Assembly: GCF_013697085.1 (NCBI RefSeq) | Contig: NZ_JACEFT010000007.1 | Coordinates: 43,959-107,958 of the forward strand | From: Billgrantia kenyensis | GTDB lineage: Bacteria; Pseudomonadota; Gammaproteobacteria; Pseudomonadales; Halomonadaceae | Reading direction: 5' to 3' | Length of the DNA: 64,000 nt | Shown here: in pieces, positions 8,348 through 16,294 of the stretch | How the letters are laid out: each line of letters starts with the position of its first letter | Numbering within the stretch: position 1 is the first letter of the stretch | The notes under the pieces: generated by a model | Seen by the model: the letters and a program-made list of their open reading frames with translations, nothing else | Databases searched by the model: none | What the model was told of the DNA's origin: nothing | Program-made: the position numbers and the translations under genes

Positions 8348-8986
8348 ATGCAGACACCCTTGGAGATCACCTACCAGCATGTCTCGCGCTCCGAGTGGAT
8401 CGACGAATACGTCAGGTCGCGCGTGGCCAAGCTCGAGAACTTCAGCAAGGATATCGTTTCATGCCGGGTCGTCATCGAACAGACCCAGAATCCCCACAAG
8501 ACCGGCAATCCCTATCGAGCGCTGATCGAAGTCAGCCTGCCGGCCAAGGGCGAGCTTGTTGCAGAGAAAAGCGACAAGGTGACCGACCCCCAGGTCCAGC
8601 TGCGGCCCATCATCCGCAGCGCCTTCGAGGCAATGGAAAAGCAGCTGAAGAAGCAGACCGCCAAGCGGGATGGCAAGGTCAAGCAGCATAACGACGAGCC
8701 GCTGCCGCCGGTGGCGACTGTCGTACGTATCTTCGACGGCTACGGGTTTCTCAAGAGTCTCAGCGGCCAGGAGTATTATTTCCACCGCAATGCGGTGCTG
8801 CACAACGACTTCGCCCGCGTGACCGTGGGTACCCGCGTGCGCTTCGAGCCCAACGAGGGCGACGAGGGGCTACACGCCAGCTCCATCCAGATTATCGACA
8901 AGCCCGGGGTGGGTGGCTCGGCCGACGGGGAGGACGACCTCGACATGCCGGCCGGCTGGGAGCAGGATGCCGGCAGCCGTCAATGA
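8348..8986 (+). CDS. HPF/RaiA-type ribosome hibernation domain fused to a cold-shock domain
   Basis: The first 105 residues of this 212-aa protein resemble the ribosome hibernation promoting factor/sigma-54 modulation fold (LEITYQHV at the start, then the R-V-V-I-E strand and an EKQLKKQ helix). Residues about 120-185 form a cold-shock-like OB fold (ATVVRIFDGYGFLKS, EYYFHRNAVL, GTRVRFEP). HPF domains bind the 30S decoding site in resting cells; the CSD would add RNA binding. Canonical short HPF is about 95 residues, and long HPF carries a different C-terminal dimerisation domain. I start at the ATG after the GGGAGGTAGC region. The gene appears monocistronic and converges on rnt. Confidence 0.82.
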   Translation: MQTPLEITYQHVSRSEWIDEYVRSRVAKLENFSKDIVSCRVVIEQTQNPHKTGNPYRALIEVSLPAKGELVAEKSDKVTDPQVQLRPIIRSAFEAMEKQLKKQTAKRDGKVKQHNDEPLPPVATVVRIFDGYGFLKSLSGQEYYFHRNAVLHNDFARVTVGTRVRFEPNEGDEGLHASSIQIIDKPGVGGSADGEDDLDMPAGWEQDAGSRQ

Positions 8987-9019
8987 AGCGAGCGGTGATC
9001 TCGCGGCACGGCCTCGGCG

Positions 9020-9682
9020 TCAGATGTCCTCGAGGCCCTGCTCCCGCTGGGCCAGCGCCCAACCGCCAAGATCCTTGTAGCGATTGACGATGGCGCAGAA
9101 CAGCTCCGCGGTGCGCTCGGTGTCGTAGCGCGCCGAGTGGGCTTCCTGGTTGTCGAAAGGAATGCCGGCCGCCCGACAGGCCCGTGCCAGCACCGTCTGG
9201 CCGTAGACGAGTCCCGACAGGCTGGCGGTATCGAAGCTAGAGAAGGGGTGGAACGGGTTGCGCTTGATGCCGCAGCGGTTGACCGCGGCATTGAGGAAGC
9301 CGTGATCGAAGGCGGCGTTGTGGCCCACCAGCACGGCGCGGGTGCAGCCGTGAGACTTGATTGCCTTGCGCACTGGGCGAAAGATTTCCCCCAGCGCCTC
9401 GGCCTCTGAGAGCGCTACGCGTTGCCGCAGCGGATCGTCGAGCTTGATGCCGGTGAAGTCCAGCGCCGACTGCTCCACGTTGGCCCCGGAGAAAGGCTGC
9501 ACGTGATAGGCGAAGGTAGCGTCCGGCATCAAGTTGCCTTCAGGATCCATGGTCAGCGTCACGGCAGCGATTTCGAGGATGGCGTCGCGCTCGGGGTTGA
9601 ATCCGCCGGTTTCCAGATCGACGACCACCGGCAGGAAGCTGCGAAACCGTTGGGCCATCAGCTCGCGAGTCGCCTCGCTCAT
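9020..9682 (-). CDS. rnt: Ribonuclease T
   Basis: This 220-aa DEDDh 3'-5' exoribonuclease trims the 3' ends of tRNA and other stable RNAs. Visible catalytic elements are VVDLETGG (Asp22, Glu24), the [12 protein letters not shown] segment and the closing [11 protein letters not shown] with the His/Asp pair. The phrase [16 protein letters not shown] is typical of RNase T. I chose the ATG at 9682 because GAGGAG sits close upstream; the longer frame to 9793 has no family similarity. Confidence 0.95.
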   Translation of the reverse strand: MSEATRELMAQRFRSFLPVVVDLETGGFNPERDAILEIAAVTLTMDPEGNLMPDATFAYHVQPFSGANVEQSALDFTGIKLDDPLRQRVALSEAEALGEIFRPVRKAIKSHGCTRAVLVGHNAAFDHGFLNAAVNRCGIKRNPFHPFSSFDTASLSGLVYGQTVLARACRAAGIPFDNQEAHSARYDTERTAELFCAIVNRYKDLGGWALAQREQGLEDI

Positions 9683-9837
9683 GCACCTCTCCTCATCACG
9701 TGCGCTTCTCCTTGAATAATGGCGGTTGGGCAAAAAGTCTATCAGCTTGGCCGCGATACGTCCCGTTGTCGGTATTCGGCGGGCGTCGGCCACGCTATAC
9801 TGGTCGTCTTGTCACGTTATCTCAGAGGAGCCCCCGA

Positions 9838-11058
9838 ATGTCCGATGTCAAGAAGGTCGTGCTTGCCTATTCAGGCGGCCTGGACACCTCCGTCATCGTC
9901 AAGTGGTTGCAGGAAACCTACAGCTGCGAAGTCGTGACCTTTACTGCCGACATCGGTCAGGGTGAGGAAGTCGAGCCCGCGCGAACCAAGGCTCAGGCCC
10001 TGGGTGTCAAGGAAATCTACATCGAAGACCTGCGCGAGGAGTTCGTGCGCGACTACGTCTACCCGATGTTCCGCGCCAACACCATCTACGAAGGCGAGTA
10101 CCTGCTGGGCACTTCCATCGCCCGACCGTTGATCGCCAAGCGCCTGATCGAGATCGCCAACGAGACCGGTGCCGACGCCATCTCCCATGGCGCCACCGGC
10201 AAGGGCAACGATCAGGTGCGCTTCGAGATGGGCGCCTATGCGCTCAAGCCCGGCGTCAAGGTGATCGCCCCCTGGCGTGAATGGGACCTCACTTCGCGTG
10301 AGAAGCTGATGGCCTACTGCGAGGAGCACGACATCCCGGTCGACTTCTCCAGCGGCAAGAAGAAGTCACCCTACTCGATGGACGCCAACCTGCTTCACAT
10401 CTCCTACGAGGGCGGTATCCTCGAGGATCCCTGGGCCGAGGCGGAAGAGGACATGTGGCGCTGGAGCGTATCGCCGGAAGCCGCGCCGGATGAGCCTACC
10501 TACGTCGAGCTCACCTATGAGCAGGGCGACATCGTCGCCATCGACGGCAAGGCGATGAAGCCCCACGAGGTGCTCGAGACCCTCAACAAGATTGGCGGCG
10601 ACAACGGTATCGGCCGTCTCGACATCGTCGAGAACCGCTACGTGGGCATGAAGTCCCGCGGCTGCTACGAGACGCCGGGGGGCACCATCATGCTGCGTGC
10701 CCATCGCGCCATCGAGTCCATCACTCTCGATCGCGAGGAAGCCCACCTCAAGGACGAGCTGATGCCCAAGTACGCCAAGGTGATCTACAACGGCTACTGG
10801 TGGAGCCCGGAGCGCCGCATGCTTCAGGCGGCCATCGACGAAACCCAGAAGAACGTCTCTGGCGTGGTGCGCATGAAGCTCTACAAGGGCAGCGCCACCG
10901 TGGTGGGTCGCAAGTCCGAGCAGTCGCTGTTCGACGAGTCGATCGCTACCTTCGAGGACGATGCCGGCGCCTACGACCAGAAGGATGCCGAGGGCTTCAT
11001 CAAGCTCAACGCCCTGCGCCTGCGGATTGCCGCCGGCAAGGGCCGTCGCCAGGCCTGA
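9838..11058 (+). CDS. argG: Argininosuccinate synthase
   Basis: Joins citrulline and aspartate with ATP in arginine synthesis. The 406-aa protein starts [18 protein letters not shown], with the PP-loop SGGLDTS at residues 12-18. The [15 protein letters not shown] and [11 protein letters not shown] segments are family hallmarks. The ATG at 9838 has AGAGGAG upstream; a frame open to 9700 is ignored. A strong hairpin follows the gene. Confidence 0.97.
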   Translation: MSDVKKVVLAYSGGLDTSVIVKWLQETYSCEVVTFTADIGQGEEVEPARTKAQALGVKEIYIEDLREEFVRDYVYPMFRANTIYEGEYLLGTSIARPLIAKRLIEIANETGADAISHGATGKGNDQVRFEMGAYALKPGVKVIAPWREWDLTSREKLMAYCEEHDIPVDFSSGKKKSPYSMDANLLHISYEGGILEDPWAEAEEDMWRWSVSPEAAPDEPTYVELTYEQGDIVAIDGKAMKPHEVLETLNKIGGDNGIGRLDIVENRYVGMKSRGCYETPGGTIMLRAHRAIESITLDREEAHLKDELMPKYAKVIYNGYWWSPERRMLQAAIDETQKNVSGVVRMKLYKGSATVVGRKSEQSLFDESIATFEDDAGAYDQKDAEGFIKLNALRLRIAAGKGRRQA

Positions 11059-11086
11059 TCGCTGGCGATGGGTCAGTCTCAAGGAT

Positions 11087-11113
11087 GCGCCGGCCCCGAG
11101 GGCCGGCGCTCTT
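11087..11113 (+). terminator. Rho-independent terminator after argG
   Basis: A perfect 10-bp stem GCGCCGGCCC with a 3-base loop is followed directly by TCTT. It lies 28 bases after the argG stop. Confidence 0.72.
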
Positions 11114-11142
11114 GCATGGGCAGTCACGAAGGGGGATGAACG

Positions 11143-11442
11143 ATGCTGAAAAAATTGTTGGGCGGCCTGTTCGGTAGCGGTGACGCCAAGCCGGGCAATG
11201 CCAAGGCCGCCGAGCCAGTGGAGTACAACGGCTACGAGATCGTCTCGGAGCCTGCCGAGCAGGGCGGGCAGTATCGCGTCAGCGGCTGGATTCGCAAGCC
11301 TGGCACGCAAGGCGAGACCCTCGAGCATCGCTTCGAGCGCTCCGACCTCGTACCGGGCCGCGAGGCCTGTGACCAATTGATGGTCAGCAAGGCGCAGCGC
11401 TTTATCGATCAGGTCGGCGACGACATGTTCAAGTCGGAATGA
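11143..11442 (+). CDS. HlyU-family small protein
   Basis: This 99-aa protein matches the HlyU family pattern: a basic start (MLKKLLGGLFG), the VEYNGYEIVSEP strand, a glycine turn with the strand YRVSGWIRK, and an acidic helical end. The family is named after a Vibrio haemolysin activator, but many members are uncharacterised, so a regulatory role is not established here. A GGGGG stretch precedes the ATG. It has its own space between the argG terminator and the next gene. Confidence 0.72.
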   Translation: MLKKLLGGLFGSGDAKPGNAKAAEPVEYNGYEIVSEPAEQGGQYRVSGWIRKPGTQGETLEHRFERSDLVPGREACDQLMVSKAQRFIDQVGDDMFKSE

Positions 11443-11551
11443 TACCGACCGCGCGATGGCTTGCCGCTTCGCCGTCTCATCCCTAGGCCCAAGTGCCTCA
11501 TCCGTCTCCTCTCGTTACACTCCCTGTTGAGAAAATGCGATGGGAGACGAC

Positions 11552-12679
11552 ATGCAACTACTGCATCGGGCCTCACCCTGGCGTGAGCTTTTCACCAGCG
11601 ACAACCTGCCGGCGCCGGCGACATTGCTGGCGCCGCTGTGCGCTGCGTTGGATGAGCTGGGCCCAAGTCCCGAGTTGTCCACCGCGCATGCCTGGCAGCC
11701 TCAGCTGGTCGAGGCTCTGCAGCGCCTTGACTTGCCGGCCTGGCGCATCAGCCAACTGATCAGCGATCACAACGAAATGCTCTATCGCCGCGCCATCCAG
11801 CTCTCGCTCAACGAGATGCAGGGCCAGGGCTGGGGAGAACCGCCGGTCGCCTTCTGCGTGCTGACACTCGGCTCGGCCGGTCGCCACGAGAGTCTTCTGG
11901 GGCCTGACCAGGACAATGCCATGATCGTGGCCGACTATCCTGATGAACGTCATACCGAGATCGACGGCTTCTTCCAGGCGCTGGGCGAGCGTTTCACCAC
12001 TCGGCTCGATGAAGCGGGCATTCCGCTCTGCAGCGGCCATGTGATGGCGCGTTGGCCGATGTGGCGCAAGCGGCTCTCGGAGTGGTGCGACCAACTCAGT
12101 CGCTGGACACAGGACCGGCGCGTCAAGCGCGTGCAGCAGAGCAACATCCTGCTTGATTTTCACCCTGCATTCGGTGATGCCGCCCTGGCTGAAGCGCTTG
12201 CCGAACATGTCCAGCACGTCATGCCCAGGGCCGGCCTCTTTTTTGACGAGATGGCGCATCTCCTCGATGAGCTGCCGGTAGCGCTTGACCGCTTCGGCCG
12301 GCTGGCCGGGGACGGAGATGGCGCACCCCACGACAATGCCCTGAACCTCAAGCGCCAGGGCCTGTTGCCGCTGGTCAATGCCGTTCGACTGCTGTCGTTG
12401 CGACATGGCGTCAGTCTACCCGCGACACGACTGCGGCTATCGGCGCTGGTCCTCAAGGACGCCTTGACGGTGCGTCAGGCGCGGGCGGGAATCACCGCGC
12501 TGGAGCGCTTGCAGGCGCTGCTGCTGACCTCGCAGTTGACGAGCCTGAAGTCGGGGGGAGCACCAGATGGCTGGATCGATGTGAGTCAGCTTGAAGACGA
12601 TCAGCGCCTGCTACTGAGACATGACATGCAGGTGATACGCAGCCTGGTTCGGGTCGCGCAGCGTGGAACAACGGGGTAA
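11552..12679 (+). CDS. DUF294-type putative nucleotidyltransferase, stand-alone
   Basis: The 375-aa protein carries a nucleotidyltransferase signature, GSAGRHESLL followed by a D-x-D (Asp119, Asp121) in GPDQDNAMI, then a helical C-terminal substrate-domain-like half. Relatives usually also carry cyclic-nucleotide-binding and CBS domains at the N-terminus; here about 95 residues of helical sequence replace them. Such genes often sit beside DnaQ-like exonuclease and symporter/kinase genes, and this one is about 3.6 kb from such an operon. An upstream ATG at 11540 is in frame, but GGGAG is better spaced for 11552. The nucleotide used and the target are unknown. Confidence 0.72.
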   Translation: MQLLHRASPWRELFTSDNLPAPATLLAPLCAALDELGPSPELSTAHAWQPQLVEALQRLDLPAWRISQLISDHNEMLYRRAIQLSLNEMQGQGWGEPPVAFCVLTLGSAGRHESLLGPDQDNAMIVADYPDERHTEIDGFFQALGERFTTRLDEAGIPLCSGHVMARWPMWRKRLSEWCDQLSRWTQDRRVKRVQQSNILLDFHPAFGDAALAEALAEHVQHVMPRAGLFFDEMAHLLDELPVALDRFGRLAGDGDGAPHDNALNLKRQGLLPLVNAVRLLSLRHGVSLPATRLRLSALVLKDALTVRQARAGITALERLQALLLTSQLTSLKSGGAPDGWIDVSQLEDDQRLLLRHDMQVIRSLVRVAQRGTTG

Positions 12680-12697
12680 CGTCCTCCAGCCGGTGCG

Positions 12698-13924
12698 TTA
12701 CTTCTTTACGGCCATGAGGGTGGAAAGCAGCTCAAACGCACTGTGATGAGCCTGGCGATAGAGCGTCAACAGTCTCCCCATGTCTTCGCTCAGGCCCTGC
12801 TCGCGCATGGCGTAATGACGCTCGATCATTTCGATGCGATGAAGGATGTCACCGTAGTGCCCTCTGCCGTGAAGAATGGCCCCGGCGGTTTCGTCGTCGA
12901 TTTCGAGGCATGTCAGAAATTCTTCCCTGGGGATGCCCAGCAGGAGTTCGACGCTGGAGAGCAAGCCGATGAAATAGGCATCCTGTTCGCACAAGGCATG
13001 GCTGCGGGCCAGCAGTTCGCATGCCTTGGCCCGAGTCAGGGCCAGTTCGGCGTGCTCGGACCGGGCTGCGCCGAGCAGTCCGAACAGGGCGACCCAGTTG
13101 GTCAGCTGGCGCAGGCCAAGATGCGTCACGATACCTCTGACTGAGCGTATCGGGGCACGGGGATGGTAGAAGGCGCTGTTTGCCACCCGAGTCAACTTCA
13201 AGGCAAGCTCGGGGTCGGCTTGAATGAGGGAGATGATCTCATCGTTATCGGGCTCAGGCTGGTGAAGTACGCGTAGCAGGGTGGTGGCCTGCAGCGTGGA
13301 AGCGGGAATCTTCTTTCCATAAACGGGACTTGGACGCGCGTAGTAGTATCCCTGAAAGAGGTCGAAGCCGAGCTGTCGATAGATATCACGCTCTTCACGG
13401 GTCTCGACGCGCTCCGCCACCCATTTCAGACTCGGGTGGTAATAGCGGTCCTTGCAGGCCTTTACAGTCTCCGGCGTCAAGGTCGATATATCGACCTTGA
13501 CGTACGAGGCCATGGCGAGCAGGGGTTCCCATTGTGGGTCGAAAGCAAAGTCGTCAAGGGCGATGCGAAATCCCTGATGCCTCAAGTGCTCGACCGCCTT
13601 TATCAATTCACCCGTGGGCTCCAGGCGCTCTACTAGCTCGATGACCACGTGTTCCGGCGACACCGGCAGAAAGTGCCGTGCCAAGAGGATATCGTCGGAG
13701 ACGTTGACGAAGGCAGGTGCCTGGAAAGTATCGACTCTTTGGATTATTGCAGTGCTGAGTTGATACACGACTTCTGCAGTGGCGACTCCCTCCCCGACAT
13801 CGGCTACTGCCAAGCCGCCTTCGTTGCGATAGAGCAACTCGACGCCATAAATCTTGTCATCCCGATCGAAGATGGGCTGCGTAGCCATCAGTAGGCTATT
13901 GGCATTACCGATTCCCTGTGTCAT
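12698..13924 (-). CDS. EAL/HDOD domain signalling protein
   Basis: The 408-aa protein has an EAL-like domain (about residues 12-195) and an HDOD domain (about 195-395). The EAL half keeps ELLYR and VERVE but lacks the metal-binding DDFGTG (DDFAFDP instead) and EVTES glutamate pattern, so it is probably a c-di-GMP or protein-binding module. The overall layout matches YuxH/CdgJ proteins involved in motility and type IV pilus control. I start at 13924, where GAGAAAGGGA precedes the ATG; the ATG 30 bases earlier has no ribosome site. A sigma-28-like site at 13958-13984 suggests flagellar co-regulation. It is a distant paralogue of the gene at 99-1301. Confidence 0.8.
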   Translation of the reverse strand: MTQGIGNANSLLMATQPIFDRDDKIYGVELLYRNEGGLAVADVGEGVATAEVVYQLSTAIIQRVDTFQAPAFVNVSDDILLARHFLPVSPEHVVIELVERLEPTGELIKAVEHLRHQGFRIALDDFAFDPQWEPLLAMASYVKVDISTLTPETVKACKDRYYHPSLKWVAERVETREERDIYRQLGFDLFQGYYYARPSPVYGKKIPASTLQATTLLRVLHQPEPDNDEIISLIQADPELALKLTRVANSAFYHPRAPIRSVRGIVTHLGLRQLTNWVALFGLLGAARSEHAELALTRAKACELLARSHALCEQDAYFIGLLSSVELLLGIPREEFLTCLEIDDETAGAILHGRGHYGDILHRIEMIERHYAMREQGLSEDMGRLLTLYRQAHHSAFELLSTLMAVKK

Positions 13925-13957
13925 TCCCTTTCTCTTGGTTTGTTGCTCCTGCATATT

Positions 13958-13984
13958 AGATCGGCAGAGAAAGGTAATTCTTTA
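13958..13984 (-). promoter_or_regulatory. Candidate sigma-28 promoter for the EAL/HDOD gene
   Basis: On the minus strand the site reads TAAAGAAT-N11-GCCGATCT, 6 of 8 in both elements with exact spacing, 34 bases before the chosen start. It falls in the only AT-rich patch of the gap. Confidence 0.6.
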
Positions 13985-14024
13985 AATTCAAGTCAACTCA
14001 ACGTTGTGCTCTTACCATGACAGT

Positions 14025-14060
14025 CGGCAGGCAGCCCCATTTAACGGGGACTACCTGCCG
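14025..14060 (-). terminator. Hairpin after the chemoreceptor gene
   Basis: CGGCAGGCAGCCCC pairs with GGGGACTACCTGCCG around a 7-base loop, with one bulge and one wobble, 12 bases past the chemoreceptor stop. No T-run follows, so terminator function is likely but not certain. Confidence 0.5.
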
Positions 14061-14071
14061 TTGAGATCAGG

Positions 14072-16078
14072 TCAGAAGGTTTCCCACTCTTCTTCCGCCT
14101 GACGCGTTTCTTTGCGTCTTGGCTTGGGATCTTCCGCCGGCTTGGGCAGTGCGGGGCTGGCTGCTGAAGGGGCAGGGCGCTGCTGTAGCTGGGGTCTGGC
14201 TGTCGGGGTGGTGCCGGCAGTGTCGGACCCCAGCACGAACTCGGACATCAGCGCATCGAGTCGTGAAGCGTTCTCGTGCATGGTGGCGGCCAGTCCTGCG
14301 CTCTGGCTGACCATGGCGGCGTTCTGTTGGGTCATGGTATCCATTTCGGCCACGGCGGTGTTGACCTGGTCGATGCCTGCCGTTTGCTCGCGGGCGCCGG
14401 CAGTGATCTCGCTGATCACGTCCGATACCTGAACCACGCTCTGCCTCAGCTCCTCCATGCGCTCAACCACGCCCTGGACGATCGTGCTGCCGTCCTGGGT
14501 ATGCTTGACAGAGGCGGCGATCAGGTCACGGATGTCCTTCGCCGCATCGGAGGAGCGGCTGGCCAGGTTGCGCACTTCCTGGGCGACCACGGCGAATCCT
14601 CGACCGTGCTCACCGGCGCGGGCGGCTTCCACCGAGGCATTCAAGGCCAGGATATTGGTCTGGAAGGCAATCGAGTCGATCAGGCCGATGATGTTGCTGA
14701 TCTTGTTGGCCGATTCATCGATGGCTGCCATCTTGGCGCTCATCTCCGTCATGACCTCGCTGCCTCGTTCGGCAACGCCAGCGGCATTCATGGCCAGGCC
14801 GTTGGCCTGCTCGGAAGCCTGGGCCGTATGCGATACGGTGGAGTGGATTTCTTCCATCGACGCAGACGTTTCCTGCAGGTTGGCTGCCGCTTGCTCGGTG
14901 CGTGAAGAGAGTTCCCGGGTACCATCGGCGATATCGCCGGACCCGGCCAGTACCATGCGGGCATTTTCCCGAACCTGTAGCAGCGTGTTCTGCATGCGTT
15001 CGACGAAGGCATTGAACTGTACGGCGAGCTGGCCCACTTCATCCTGGCTGTCCACATTCAGGCGCTGGGTCAGGTCCCCCTTGCCCTGGGCGATATCGGC
15101 CATGGCCAGGGTCGTGCGACGAATGGGCGACAGCACCTTGCGGGCGGAAATCACCACGATGGTCAGCAACAGGGCAAGCGTGGCCAGGCCGGCAACCAGT
15201 AGCGACACCAGCAGGTTGCGGCTGACACCGGTGAATACGGCGTTGGGGATGGCGGCCGCCAGGGCCCAGCCGTCGGTGCCGGTGATGGGATTCCAGACCA
15301 TGGTAACGGCGCCTCCGAAGGGCGACGTGACCTGGCCGATCCCGGCACTGCCCGCCATCATCTCGCGGCCCAGGTCATTGGCACCTTGGAATCCTGCCTG
15401 GTCGGCTTCGGTGACCCGCAGTGCCATGCGAACTTCCGGATCCGGGTGGGCAACCACCATGCCTGAGCGGTCGACCATGTAGCCATAGCTGCCTTCGCCG
15501 ACGTCGATGGCCGAGGTGATCTCGGATACTGCCGCCATGGACAGCGTGAAGCCAAGCAGGCCAATCCGGTTGCCGCGTTCATCGAAGATCGCTTCGGCGA
15601 CAATGGCCGTGGGTTCACCGGTAATGAGTGAAAGGACAGGGTCGCCTAACAGCCGGTCTGCCGTCCCGTCGATCACCAGCTCCTTGAAATAACCACGGCT
15701 GGAGATATCGGCTCGGGCACCGGTATGGGTGATGGTGTCGCCGTTGGCATCGGCGAAATAGAACGACTCGATGGTGGCGTCGCCGGGATGGCGAGACTCG
15801 AGCCACTCGAGATGCGACTCCACCGAAACCGGCTCGGCCAATCTTTCCTCCTTGGCCAGGCCGGAAAGCAGGGTGCGGTAGCCGGTGATCCAGCGGCCGA
15901 TCTCGTCGGCACGCGCCTCGACCTGGCGCATGCTGTTGGCCTCCACCATGGGCGGAATGGCGGCATTCAGCTGGGTTTGCACGATGATGCCAAGCGCCAG
16001 GAAAGCCGCCAGCAGGGGCAGGCCGATGGCACTGAGCAGTTTTTGGGTCAAGGACAAGCGGGACAGGACTTTCATCAA
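14072..16078 (-). CDS. Methyl-accepting chemotaxis protein (dCache sensor)
   Basis: This 668-aa inner-membrane chemoreceptor has a helix at about residues 12-32, a periplasmic dCache-type ligand domain (about 35-280), a second helix (about 288-312), HAMP, and a long cytoplasmic signalling hairpin. The hairpin tip carries the CheA/CheW-binding stretch IDSIAFQTNILALNAS. The C-terminus is a proline-rich tether ending EEEWETF, which resembles the xWxxF pentapeptide that docks CheR/CheB, so this receptor can probably recruit the adaptation enzymes. A near-perfect sigma-28 promoter lies at 16255-16281. The ligand is unknown; dCache domains commonly bind amino acids or organic acids. Confidence 0.93.
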   Translation of the reverse strand: MMKVLSRLSLTQKLLSAIGLPLLAAFLALGIIVQTQLNAAIPPMVEANSMRQVEARADEIGRWITGYRTLLSGLAKEERLAEPVSVESHLEWLESRHPGDATIESFYFADANGDTITHTGARADISSRGYFKELVIDGTADRLLGDPVLSLITGEPTAIVAEAIFDERGNRIGLLGFTLSMAAVSEITSAIDVGEGSYGYMVDRSGMVVAHPDPEVRMALRVTEADQAGFQGANDLGREMMAGSAGIGQVTSPFGGAVTMVWNPITGTDGWALAAAIPNAVFTGVSRNLLVSLLVAGLATLALLLTIVVISARKVLSPIRRTTLAMADIAQGKGDLTQRLNVDSQDEVGQLAVQFNAFVERMQNTLLQVRENARMVLAGSGDIADGTRELSSRTEQAAANLQETSASMEEIHSTVSHTAQASEQANGLAMNAAGVAERGSEVMTEMSAKMAAIDESANKISNIIGLIDSIAFQTNILALNASVEAARAGEHGRGFAVVAQEVRNLASRSSDAAKDIRDLIAASVKHTQDGSTIVQGVVERMEELRQSVVQVSDVISEITAGAREQTAGIDQVNTAVAEMDTMTQQNAAMVSQSAGLAATMHENASRLDALMSEFVLGSDTAGTTPTARPQLQQRPAPSAASPALPKPAEDPKPRRKETRQAEEEWETF

Positions 16079-16145
16079 TAGGCTCCCTCGCAGGGCTTCT
16101 CTCTATGGTTCGACTTACCGGCTCACGGCCGGGTGACACGGGCTG

Positions 16146-16168
16146 CCGCCTTGGCGTACCCAAGGCGG
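16146..16168. other. Perfect hairpin in the chemoreceptor 5' leader
   Basis: CCGCCTTGG and its complement enclose a 5-base loop, between the sigma-28 promoter and the chemoreceptor start. It could stop read-through from the upstream kinase operon or shape the leader; no T-run is present. Confidence 0.4.
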
Positions 16169-16254
16169 GTGTCGTTGCGGAGCAACTATTGTTGTTGTCT
16201 GAGGGGATGATCTGGCGCTGGCATGTATCGGCGCTCAACCAGTCCGATACCGCT

Positions 16255-16281
16255 TTATCGGCAGGCAGGGGGGAAACTTGA
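16255..16281 (-). promoter_or_regulatory. Sigma-28 (FliA) promoter for the chemoreceptor
   Basis: Minus-strand reading is TCAAGTTT-N11-GCCGATAA: 7 of 8 in the -35 element, 8 of 8 in the -10 element, exact spacing. It begins about 177 bases before the start codon, giving a leader of roughly 165 bases. Confidence 0.85.
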
Positions 16282-16294
16282 ATGCATTACAGCA

